From Puccinellia tenuiflora (taxonomy: Eukaryota > Streptophyta > Magnoliopsida > Poales > Poaceae), in contig QRDG01000531.1 of the NCBI GenBank assembly GCA_012064385.1, positions 943,331-1,007,330 on the forward strand: a stretch of 64,000 bases of DNA, given 5' to 3'. Shown piece by piece: positions 10,722-19,629 of this stretch. A model generated the notes under the pieces. That model did not search any database. It saw nothing but the letters and a program-made list of their open reading frames with translations, and was not told where the DNA came from. Positions within the stretch are counted from its first letter, which is position 1. The number at the start of each line of letters is the position of its first letter. The position numbers were made by a program, and so were the translations under genes.

Positions 10722-11818
10722 TGTCGTGTCTTGGATCACGGACACCGGGAGTAAAGGATACCCCCTTTTTAGGTTCGGCACGGGGCGCGAAGGAGGCTGG
10801 GAGACGCCTACTTCCGGGAGAACCTCGTCGAGACCTCCGATCTACGTACTAGCAAGCAACACAGGGACTCAGGGAGTTTACCCAGGTTCAGGCCGCCCGG
10901 AGGCTAAAATCCCTACTCCTGCATGTCTGGATTGAGTGGTTTATCATGGTGTAGCTTATAGAGGTGGTTGCGGGTGAGAACCCGAGAGGTGTTGGCTAGA
11001 GGTTGAAGACGAGCAGATCCTGTCCCGGAGGAGATCACCTCTCGCTCCTGCTATTCTTGTCTGGTGCGCTACCTAGCCTAGCCTCCCACTCTCTGGAATT
11101 CCGTCCCTTCCCTCAGGTGCCTCGGTCCTCCTTTTATAGGCTAAGGGGATCCCACAAGGGCACCTTTGGGCGGAGGGGTTTTAGGCGGGAAAACCCCTCC
11201 GAGTTCTACTTATGGGGCGACGTGGCCTCTTCTCGTCCAAGTATTCTTCTAAGGGGGGTTATGTGCGGTCGGCCACCTTTTGCAGGGTAGGCAGACAAAG
11301 GCTGACACCTTTACCGATCGTGTCCCCTCGCGGCGCCTCCATCTTCTTGGCGCCCAAGTCTTCTAGGAGCTTCCAGCCGGAGCTGGCAAGCTTATCCTCT
11401 CTGCTTGTATGGAGGCGGGAACCTCGAGGTGAGTCTGGCCTCCTGCCGGGCGTCCGGGTCCCCGGGACCTCCGCATCGTCTGTCGGGTTGGGGGTGACCC
11501 CGGAAGGTCCCCCAGCCGTTAGTCGTGGTTATCGATGCCGTCCTTGCCTGGTTGCCGTGGGGAAGATTGGGGGCATCTACCAGTCTTGAACCCTTGCCTT
11601 GTTCGTCTTCTTGGTGGGCCCACTGGTGGTGGACCCACTTTGACCGCATCAGGGGAACCCCGTGTTCCACTGTTGCGACAGTGGCTAAAACCGCTGTCCA
11701 CCGTGGCTAATACCATTGTCAATACCGCTGGTGGGGGTAATTTGCCAGGGTTAGGATAGTTAGGGGGTTAAGTGATCCAACTAATAGTTAGGGGGTTTAG
11801 CGACCGAGACATGATACA
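10722..11818 (-). repeat. Gypsy-A LTR (unit 1)
   Basis: The inner end is clear: TGTCGTGTC at 10722, next to the primer-binding site. The outer end is uncertain; ACA-ending candidates lie at 11811, 11818 and about 11860, because the partner LTR is outside the window. Non-coding, GC-rich. The same LTR is at 38410 in unit 2 with scattered differences. Confidence 0.7.
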
Positions 11819-12010
11819 TAGGGGGGTTATCTGGACTTCTTTCATTTTGTTGCGTGGACATTTACATGGACGGTTTTTTCTTCGCATGCGGCAAGGTGGG
11901 ACGTAGGTCGGGGAGGCTTGACGAAAGCGAGGCTGGATGAAGGAGGAATGAAAAGTTCGTAGAAAAAAAAGTAGCAGAGATAGAGATAGTAGAGAAGAGG
12001 TAGACATAGG
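11819..12010. other. Spacer between gypsy-A LTR and LINE
   Basis: Either the outer end of the LTR or pre-existing flank; purine-rich next to the LINE tail (11935-12005). The corresponding place in unit 2 is split by gypsy-B between 39604 and 53185. No gene seen. Confidence 0.5.
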
Positions 12011-13328
12011 TTTTTTTTGCGGGAAATCTCTCGAACTTTTATTCCATCATCACCGTACCCTCACAATCTGCTAGGATACTAGTTACAAGGAAGCTAGGGG
12101 GAGACGACATCCAACATTCTGACACCTCAAGTGTGCATGCTGCTTTCGCACACAAGTGGGCAGAATTATTAGATAGCCTCATTACATGTTGAATAAGAAA
12201 CGACTTAAAGCCTCAAGCAAGCTCTTCAATCTCGACTAAAATGGGCGCTATTATCGAGCGCGAGTCTTGGCGTTTGATCCATTGATCAACCACGTCCAAG
12301 CAGTCCACTTCCATCACTACCTGCGCAAAACCCCTCAGTTTTGCGAAGATGATACCATCCCGGAGGGCGAGAGCTTCAGCGACGAGCGGGTTTGTGACAC
12401 CCTCGTGCGGTTTGCTCCAAGCTCCGATAAACAAAGTAGCGCTTCTCGCGACTCCGCCCGCTCCTCTCCTTCTAGAGTCCAAGGAAACACCTGCATCGGT
12501 ATTCACCTTGACCCAGCCATCGTCTGGTGGTCTCCACCCAAAACCCGGCATGATCTTGGCATGTTCTCTTGGTAGATCAAGGATTGCAAGCGCTTCCGTG
12601 ACTCGCCTCATGGACTGAACTGGATCGGTTGTGCCATTATCATGCGTGATATTATTTCTGGACGTCCAAATCGCCAACATGACAGTGATGATCTTCGGTT
12701 TGTCCTCCTCTGGAATCACCAGGTCACATAAAATGTCCCGTTCCCATGTGCTCGGGTGCAAATCTCGCAGCTTGATGTCCAACCAGTTCATAGCTTCCAT
12801 CCAGAATTTCTTTGCATGATTGCATGTGATAAGTGCATGCCTCATATCTTCATTTGCGGCGAGGCAGACTTTACATCTCGCCAACGATGCCACATGGCGG
12901 TGTTTGAGTGAGCTCTCCACCGGAAGAATCCTGCGAAGCACCCTCCACAAAACATGGCATCACTTTGAGCTTCCACAATCGGTTCCATAGTTGTATATCT
13001 TTCGATGAAGATTCTGTAATCGTCCCTTCCTCTAGAGCACGCAGCTCGTTATGAGTCGCAGAGATCGATACACGGATTTTACAGTATAGTTACCCGATTT
13101 CTCCAAAACCCAGGCCCAGTGATCATTGCCACCGGCTCTCAATGGAATATTCAGAATGGCATCATCATCTGGTGCAATAAAATTGTTCCTCACTTTCTGC
13201 ATATCCCATGATCCACCCTCTGCACAAATGAGATCTAAAACTTTGTCCAGAACATCTTCGCCAATATGTATTGAGGGCATCATAGATAGCTTCCCGGGGA
13301 TCCACCTATCAGTCCATACGGAAATAGA
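12011..13328 (-). pseudogene. LINE ORF2 C-terminal part (unit 1, left piece)
   Basis: Minus strand. A T8 run at 12011-12018 is the poly(A) tail of a LINE read right to left. Upstream are the RNase H-like domain (VNTDAGVSLDSRRRGAGGVA, later MEVDCLDVVDQW) and the reverse-transcriptase zinc-binding region (LPVESSLKHRHVASLARCKVC, then MRHALITCNHAKKFW). A private TGA at about 12211-12213 replaces the Arg codon seen in unit 2 (LA-stop versus LARG). Frameshifts occur near 12950-13030. The element is interrupted at 13329 by a large insertion with TSD ATAGA (13324-13328). Dead copy. Confidence 0.86.
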
Positions 13329-14248
13329 TGTAACATCCCAAATTTATAATAAGAATTTAACAAGACCCAAAATTCAGAACCAACAAAAACTTTTTGAAAT
13401 ACTTCATTATTGATTGTGTTTTTCTGTATATTGTTCTGTTTGACCTTGTGTGACTTGATGTATATGCTTGTTTGACTGGTGAATATTAATCCAAGAACCC
13501 AACCCAAGTGAAAATATATTAAACTTGGTGCTCATGTTATGACAAGAGTAAATTCCATATATCTTTTCCAATCTTATTTTGGCCAAAGTTTATTTCAATG
13601 ATGTTTGATTTCAGCATCAAATAAAATACCCTTTAGTTGAGAAAGTAAAAGTATTTCCAAAAATTATGTGTTCTCAGAAGTATGGAGATCTATATGTTAT
13701 CTCCTATCTATTGTCAACCATGATATTTTGCATGTATATGCAACTCCCATTTTATAAACTCTGAATTCCACTCCATTTGAAAATAACACTAGTGGGAAAT
13801 ATATTACCCCACATACTTCCTTTCTCAAACCTCTTTGAAAACAATTAAGTTATGAGTTGAGACATTTCTTAAACATCATCTTGTCATAATTGAGTGTGAT
13901 CATTTTCACAAGATAGTATTGTTAATTATGGAAATGGTGGTGTGATTAATTCATGTGGTTGGAATTGTGTGGTCATGTGAATATTGTTGTGTGTTTGCTT
14001 GCTAAATAAAAATAAGAAGACAATTAAGTATCACATGAAATAATAGGACCTATAATAAAAAGGTCACATGAAATAATAAATATTACTTCATTCCCACAAA
14101 TTCCTTTTACCTAAAATGGGATCTCCATTTTTGGTAGCAGCTTTAAAAGAATTAAACACCAACACCTGTGCATGTCACCCACAACACTTTGCATACTTGC
14201 ACCTCACCCTTTTCTTTTAGCATTAAAACCCTAATAGTGCCATATAGT
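13329..14248. other. Large LTR-like insertion, left segment
   Basis: AT-rich non-coding sequence from the TGTAACATCCC terminus to the CACTA-2 TSD (AGT at 14246-14248). No gene or notable repeat seen. Confidence 0.6.
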
Positions 14249-14285
14249 CACTACCAGGAAAAGCATTATAGGGAGGTTGCCTATC

Positions 14286-14585
14286 TGTGGCGCACCCTTA
14301 ATTTATGCGCCACCAAAAATTATTCTGTGGCGCATGGCTGTCGATGCGCCACTGAAATTTGAACATTCTGTGGCGCATCCTTAGCCCATGCGCCACAGAA
14401 TATCAACTTTCTGTGGCGCACTGCACGCCATGCGCCACAGAAAGAGAGACTTCTGTGGCGCACCACTCTTCATGCGCCACAGAATACGCGTGGGCCCCAC
14501 CTTCAATCAGTGGGCCGTGGTACAGCTCGGCCTTTTCTGTGGCGCACCGTGGCTGGTGCGCCATAGCCACGGTGCGCCACAGAAT
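14286..14585. repeat. CACTA-2 left subterminal hairpins
   Basis: Five or six short inverted repeats with arms TTCTGTGGCGCA and TGCGCCACAGAA separated by variable 6-10 base loops, for example 14370-14401, 14411-14441 and 14452-14484. Confidence 0.85.
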
Positions 14586-14951
14586 AGGGCAGCACTTTTT
14601 CACCCCACGCACCCCCCCCCCCTCGTGGATCGCCTTTTCAGTTTTCCACCTAGTGAAAGAAAATGATAAAAAATTCAATAAATAAAATCCTTTCAGATAT
14701 AGGGAAGGTTTAGGGTCTATTTGTTAGGAAAAATTTGAAATACACATTTTGACTTTTTTTCCAAAAGTAGGTGAAAAAATATTAAAACGGGCATAACTTT
14801 TGCATACGACGTCGAAAAAATGCGAATAATACCTTAAAAAAACTAGAGAAAATTTATTTTCACAGAATCCTCAAATTCCAAACCAAAAAAAAGTTATGGC
14901 CAACAGAAGAATTTTCCCAGCAAAATAAAAAAAATCAAAAAAGGGGAAAAA

Positions 14952-15176
14952 ATTCTGTGGCGCACCAATGCCAAGGATGCGCCACAGAATTATTGGGCGG
15001 GATTCGAAATTTTGAATCCCGCCCAATAATTCTGTGGAGCATCCTTGGCATTGGTGCGCCACAGAATTATTGGGCGGGATTCGAAATTTTGAATCCCGCC
15101 CAATAATTCTGTGGCGCATCCTTGGCATTGGTGCGCCACAGAATTTTTGGGCGGGATTCGAAATTTGAATCCCGCC
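14952..15176. repeat. Array of alternating palindromes in CACTA-2
   Basis: Three tandem units, each made of two palindromes. One has arms TTCTGTGGCGCA/TGCGCCACAGAA around a CCAATGCCAAGG-type loop whose orientation flips between units. The other is GGCGGGATTCGAAA followed by TTTTGAATCCCGCC. Unit length is about 76 bp. Confidence 0.9.
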
Positions 15177-15710
15177 AGCCCCCTTCTCCCTCTCTTTTCC
15201 CTTTTCTCCTTCTCTCCTCCACTTTTCCCTCCACTTCTCCCTCCATTTCTCCTCTTCCTTTCTCCTTTCTCTCCCCTTCTCCTCCCTCCTCCATCTCTTC
15301 TCCTCTCCTCCACATCTTCTCTACTCCTCCTCCACCTCCACCTCCACCTCCACCTCCACCTCCACCTCCGGCGACCTCCTCCACAACTCGGGCGACCTCC
15401 ACAACTCCGGTGACCACCTCCACAACCCCGGCGACCTCAACCTCCGGTGACCTCCTCCTCCACCCCGGCGACCTCCACCTCCGGCGACCTCCTCCACCAC
15501 CGGCGACCTCCTCCTCCACTCCGGCAACCTCCTCCTCCACTCCGGCGACCTCCTCCTCCTCCTCCACTCCGGCAACCTCCTCCTCCACTCCGGCGACCTC
15601 CTCCTCCACCTCCGGTGAACTCCGGCGACCACCATCCTCCACCAACCTCCGGCGACTCCCTCCTCCACCCATCTACGGCCTCCAAAAAAACGAAACGAAA
15701 TGAAATTCCG
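15177..15710. repeat. CT-rich block and CTCC/CGGCGA minisatellite in CACTA-2
   Basis: Pyrimidine-rich from 15180 to 15340, a run of CCACCT hexamers at about 15328-15368, then many copies of a variable CTCCGGCGACCTCCTC unit to about 15660. Long frames here are products of the repeat, not genes. Confidence 0.85.
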
Positions 15711-15714
15711 GCGA

Positions 15715-15752
15715 CCAGATCTAGATCTGGCCAGATCCAGATCTAGATCTGG
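15715..15752. repeat. Paired AGATCT palindromes
   Basis: Two copies of CCAGATCTAGATCTGG, or near it, separated by a few bases; each is a perfect or nearly perfect palindrome. Inside the right arm of CACTA-2. Confidence 0.85.
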
Positions 15753-16043
15753 CCGCCCTTTTTTTTGAAATTCAAAAAAATTCTGTGGCGCATGGTAAGA
15801 GGGGTGCGCCACAGAAATATTTCTGTGGCGCACGGTGGGTGGGTGCACCACAGAAATGTGAATTATGTGGCGCACCTGGCCTGGTGCGCCACAGAAATGT
15901 GAGAATTCTGTGGCGCACCAAGCCAGGTGCGCCATAGAAAATATTTTTGTGGCGAGAATTCTGTGGCGCACCCAGCAAACCTGGGGTGCGCCACAGAATT
16001 GCAATTTGGTGCGCCACTGATAGCCCTTTCTGTGGTAGTAAGT

Positions 16044-17470
16044 GGCACATAGTAAAAATGGTACCATCACCCATCTATTCAAATGCCACTCCATTTACTT
16101 GCCCACTTTGCTCTTATACCTTTTCCCTCTTCAAAATATATTTCCAAAAACCTAAATTTAAAATCCTAAAATTCTTTCTTTATCATTGAAAATCACCAAA
16201 TGTGCCATGAAGCACTTATCCAATAAATTACATCATGGCACTAGAAATCCCTATTAATACATATGAGGCCAAGTGTGGAAATAAAGTTCGAAAATTTAAA
16301 TTAAAATTTCATTGACGCATTCTGTCGAACACCTGGAGGGCAGAGCCCGTGTTCTTCCCCAATCTGAAGAACTCGAGATCAAATCGAGGGATTTGGAGGT
16401 TTGTTCTTCGATTCCTTGCACCACTCCACTTCTCTAGACCTCACGGACCTTCCTAGCACCTCGAACCAGCACGGGAGCCACCCTAGTCGTCGCATTGATC
16501 GCCGCCACCCAGGGAGCAGAGGTCCTGTCGCCATGCCGCGATGCACCCTACTGTGGAGGGGGCAAGCGAGCCGCCCGACCGATCCTACGCCGCGCCGCAC
16601 CCCTTCCCAGTCCCCTCAACTGCCGCTGGATACACCCCGGAGCCCCCGCGTGCGTGTCTTGCCCACGCTCGTGCGAGCCCGTGCGCCGCCCAAACCACCA
16701 CGGAGCGCGCCACGGTCGCCCCCCCTGCTGAGCTCGCGCCACGGCGCCACACTTTGCCAACCGTGCCACTCACCATCCCGACACCGTAGCCGCCCTCGCC
16801 ACCGCCCCTACGGCGAACCCACTCGCCACCCTAGCACCGCCCCTGCTCCCCTGCACCGCGTCCACGACGCGCTGGACTCCGGCTATTTAAGCCGCCCCGA
16901 GCCCGCATTCTCCACCCCGCCTCGCCACTCCACTCCCCACCACTCCACTCTCTTCCGAGCACCACCAGGAGGGCGGAGCCGCTGCTCCGGAGCCGCTGCA
17001 GCCCACGGCCGCCCCGTGCCGCTCCGCCAAGCCGAGGTGGACGACGACGGCCTCGTGGCCGTGCCGCTCTCTCTTTCTCTCCTCTCCTTCCCTAATGCCT
17101 CGCCATGCATCACCGCCACCGCACACTCACGCCCGCGCCGTTTCTTGCTCAGGGACGCCGCCAGGAGCTCGCCGTCGACGTTCCGCGTCCGTGGAGGCCG
17201 CGCTGCCGCCGACGACGAACCAGGCCACCCCAGGATCCACAACCCCGCCCATCGACTTCCCCGAGCCTCCGCCATCGATTCCCACCGTCGTCGCCGTCTT
17301 CCGAGACCTAGGTGAGCCGCTAGACCACCGCCACACCGCCGGCCGCACGGTGGCGCCGCCTGTTTCGTGTCGTCGCCGATGCGTGCGTCCTGGGCCGTTG
17401 GATCTAGATCCAACGGCAGCTTACCCGTTCGAATTTCGCTGAAAACGGCTAAGTCCAGAAAAGCAGTTTA
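16044..17470. other. Large LTR-like insertion, middle segment with GC-rich block
   Basis: Between CACTA-2 and CACTA-3. 16044-16320 is AT-rich. 16380-17440 is GC- and CG-rich with long open frames on both strands that show no recognisable domain. It looks like a leader or regulatory stretch of the LTR-like element. ACCTAGGTGAGCC near 17308 resembles a splice donor. No gene is claimed. Confidence 0.45.
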
Positions 17471-17499
17471 CACTAGTAGAAAACAGGCCTTTCGCCTGG

Positions 17500-17745
17500 G
17501 CCATTAGTCGCGGACGTGTCTCAACCCGCGACTAAAAGTCCGGCCATGTCGCCCCGAAATTTGCGGCATATTTGTCCCTGTTCGTTAGGATCTATTTGTC
17601 GCGGATTGAAATACCAACCGGGACAAATGGCGTCTGCGGCCGCCGCGAGCAGGTGCCCCCACCTTTTGTCCCGGTTCGTGTCTCGAACTAGGAGTAATAC
17701 CGCGCCTTCCCGCGACGGTTCGTGATTCGAAGGCGTTTGAGTTCC
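17500..17745. repeat. CACTA-3 left subterminal repeats
   Basis: Hairpin TTAGTCGCGGAC...CCCGCGACTAA at 17504-17537, then TTTGTCGCGG...CCGGGACAAATGG at 17595-17630 and TTTTGTCCCGG near 17663. Presumed transposase-binding sites. Confidence 0.8.
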
Positions 17746-17872
17746 CGCGCTTGATCACACGGGGAAACGAAGAGGTTGATTACACGGGGAAACGAAGAGG
17801 TTGATCAAATTAATGGATTTTGGGAACACGGTTGGATTAATTAGCACGACCTCCGCATCTCCCTTGCTATCT

Positions 17873-17880
17873 CTATATAA
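17873..17880 (+). promoter_or_regulatory. TATA box of the exonuclease-like gene
   Basis: CTATATAA, about 90 bases before the ATG at 17970, downstream of the left subterminal repeats and a duplicated ACACGGGGAAACGAAGAGGT motif (17757-17801). Confidence 0.65.
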
Positions 17881-17969
17881 GAGAGCTACAGTGCCATTTG
17901 CCAAATGCACCATCTCCTCTCTGTAATCTCTCTACTCAAAAATCCTCTCTCGAATCGCTGCCGCGCGCC

Positions 17970-18665
17970 ATGGAGCCACTTGCGCGCCCACCTCGATCCC
18001 AGGTGTACCACTACAAGGACGACGCCGTCAACATGAACTTCAAGGTCGTGGTCACTCTCCGCGCATCAACAGTGGAGAGATGGATCCGCGACGTCAAGCG
18101 GCGCTACCTCGACGCCGCACCGAAGAAGATCGTGGGCCTCGAATGCGAGTTCACCGACGCCGCACCCAAGGAGAGGCAGCGTGCCGCCGTCCTGCAACTC
18201 TCCGTGGAGACCGACATGTTGGTGTTCCATATTTGCTATGCTGATCGGGTGCCGCAGGCCCTCAAGGACTTCTTGATGGACAAAACCATCAAATTCTGCG
18301 GCGCGGCTATCAACAACGATCAACGTATGCTGGAGCCTTACGGAATTCATATTCCGTCTGCTGTCGACCTCCAGCGGGCCGTTCACCCTAACCCAATGTA
18401 CCCTAATCTTCTGAGTCTCTATGCTCTAGCCAATTTTACTATTGGCACAACGCTTCAGAAGAAGAAGAAGATCAACAACAAGAAGAAGAAGAAGGAGGAG
18501 GACGAGAAGAAAAAGGAGGAAGAAGAGGACCTCACGAGAGGTTGGGGCAACTTTCCATTGAGCTTTTATCACATCAAGTATGCCGCTCTGGACGCTCGCC
18601 TAGGCTACGAGATTGCTAGGAGGTGTCTCGGTGGTATGTGCGTATGTCTCAATGTGTCGATCTAG
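17970..18665 (+). CDS. WRN-type 3'-5' exonuclease-like protein carried by CACTA-3
   Basis: A 231-codon frame starting in a good context (GCGCCATGG) below a TATA box. It resembles the plant DnaQ-fold 3'-5' exonucleases of the Werner type. Motif I region is IVGLECEFTD, with VLQLSVETDMLVFH following. Motif II is KFCGAAINNDQRML with the conserved Asp. Motif III is YAALDARLGYEIARRCLG with Tyr-x3-Asp. In motif I the usual first Asp is a Glu (LECE rather than LDCE), so activity is doubtful. A Lys/Glu-rich insert (about residues 165-195), from an AAG/GAG repeat, sits between motifs II and III. If active it would remove nucleotides from DNA or RNA 3' ends. It lies between the transposon's left repeats and the transposase, so it is probably a captured host gene. 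Confidence 0.7.
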   Translation: MEPLARPPRSQVYHYKDDAVNMNFKVVVTLRASTVERWIRDVKRRYLDAAPKKIVGLECEFTDAAPKERQRAAVLQLSVETDMLVFHICYADRVPQALKDFLMDKTIKFCGAAINNDQRMLEPYGIHIPSAVDLQRAVHPNPMYPNLLSLYALANFTIGTTLQKKKKINNKKKKKEEDEKKKEEEEDLTRGWGNFPLSFYHIKYAALDARLGYEIARRCLGGMCVCLNVSI

Positions 18666-18984
18666 ATCGTCTCAACAATAATTGTCATATGTGAGACGTT
18701 TGATTGAAATTATAAAAAGTTGTGTGATCTTTGGATTTATTTAGCACTTGTTTTCCCTTTATATTGTTAATTATCTCTGGACCGTACTAATATTCAGCAA
18801 TAGCAAGTTTGTGCACGTATCAAAAGTAATTTTTTTATTATAAAGAGTTCTACACATTCTAAGGATTTTTTAATGACTAAAAATTTGTTGAATTTGGCCA
18901 AGTGGATCAAAAGTTATGGAATTTCGAAAGTTAAGGATTTAAAACTCTCTCTCTCTCGATCCATCTCTCTTCTATTCCAAAAGT

Positions 18985-19220
18985 GTACGGTATGTGGTAG
19001 CGTAGAAATATACGAAAACTATTTTGAAATGAAGAAAAGAAATAAATAAAATGAATTCTCTGCCGCGGCACAGAAAGTGCCCAAATTTCTGCAAAAGTGT
19101 ACTGTAGGTGGTAGCGTAGAAATATACGAAAACTATTTTGAAATGAAGAAAAGAAAATAAATAAAAGAAAAGAAAATGAATTCTCTGCCACGACAAAGAA
19201 AACTGTCCAAATTTCTGCCG
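18985..19220. repeat. Two tandem copies of a 3'-end repeat (type 1)
   Basis: Copies at 18985-19092 and 19099-19220 share GTGGTAGCGTAGAAATATAC, GAAAACTATTTTGAAATGAAG and an ending ATGAATTCTCTGCC...CCAAATTTCTGC. A third copy with a partial fourth is at 30828-31020, just inside the right end of CACTA-3. The place after the exonuclease gene therefore looks like an internal transposon terminus. Confidence 0.88.
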
Positions 19221-19226
19221 CGATCA

Positions 19227-19319
19227 TTAGTCGCGGCCTGGTATACGAGCCGCGACAAAATCTTGTGACCCTGTTTTGGTGGCCTTTTGTCCCGGTTTGT
19301 ATCTCAAACCGGGACAAAT
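19227..19319. repeat. Internal subterminal-type hairpins before TNP2
   Basis: Two hairpins: TTAGTCGCGGCC...GCCGCGACAA (19227-19256) and TTTGTCCCGGTTTG...CAAACCGGGACAAA (19286-19318). They have the same type and spacing as the element ends. Directly followed by the TNP2 TATA box. Confidence 0.85.
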
Positions 19320-19328
19320 GGTCTGGCC

Positions 19329-19338
19329 CTATATATAT
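19329..19338 (+). promoter_or_regulatory. TATA box of the TNP2 gene
   Basis: CTATATATAT, ten bases after an internal subterminal hairpin and about 300 bases before the transposase ATG. The intervening leader may contain an intron (acceptor-like TGATGCAG at 19631-19638). Confidence 0.6.
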
Positions 19339-19629
19339 GCAGCCCCTCTTCCCCCTCCGCGACACTCTCTTGTTTTTTTTCCTGGTGGGAGGTGGTGTAG
19401 GTTTGTGCTAGTTTTTTTTTCTACATATGCACTAGAGGTGTTCGGTGAAATGCCTGTTAGAGCGATGCCACTTGAGTTCACAGAAAACAAACATGATATG
19501 AGGTGTCCGAGCCACACTTAAGCTTCCTCCTCTTTGTTTCCAAGTTTCCTAAAAGGTTAGCAACTACTTTCTCGTTTAGACCACGCGGTACTAATTTTAG
19601 CATCGTGATTTCGTTTGATATATAGTTGC

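Larger units (their letters stand above)
1..11818 (-). mobile_element. Gypsy-A, Tat-type Ty3/Gypsy retrotransposon (incomplete, interrupted by CACTA-1)
   Basis: The element reads right to left: LTR, primer-binding-like site, gag, protease, a remnant of reverse transcriptase, RNase H, a second RNase H, then integrase, which leaves the window at base 1. Protease-RT-RNase H-integrase order is that of Ty3/Gypsy, and the extra RNase H is typical of the Tat lineage (established knowledge). CACTA-1 splits the integrase at 56-5682. The other LTR is outside the window, so neither the insertion TSD nor the exact outer LTR end can be fixed. Reading frames carry several TAG stops and frameshifts, so the copy is dead. 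Part of it (8143 to the LTR) is duplicated at 35806-39604. Confidence 0.88.
14249..16040. mobile_element. CACTA-2, small non-autonomous CACTA element
   Basis: Left end CACTACCAGGAAAAGC; right end CTTTCTGTGGTAGTA, the inverted terminus with its last base changed from G to A. TSD AGT at 14246-14248 and 16041-16043. The 1792-bp body has no transposase. It consists of subterminal GTGGCGCA/TGCGCCAC hairpins at both ends (14286-14585 and 15781-16016), an AT-rich centre, a palindrome array and a CT-rich minisatellite. The GGCGCA hairpin core resembles that of CACTA-1, so a related transposase may once have mobilised it (inference). Confidence 0.88.

Noticed and set aside
14286..14585. Regularly spaced short palindromes resembling a CRISPR array
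   Set aside because: Spacers are short and variable, repeats are inverted within each unit and sit inside CACTA ends; no cas genes; eukaryotic context.
15067..15672. Long Gly/Glu/Val- and Pro-rich frames on both strands
   Set aside because: Product of the CCTCCA/CGGCGA minisatellite in CACTA-2, open in several frames at once.
16401..17315. 304-codon plus-strand frame in a GC-rich block
   Set aside because: Arg/Pro/Ser/His-rich with no motif; frames are open on both strands as expected from composition. Treated as a non-coding part of the LTR-like element.
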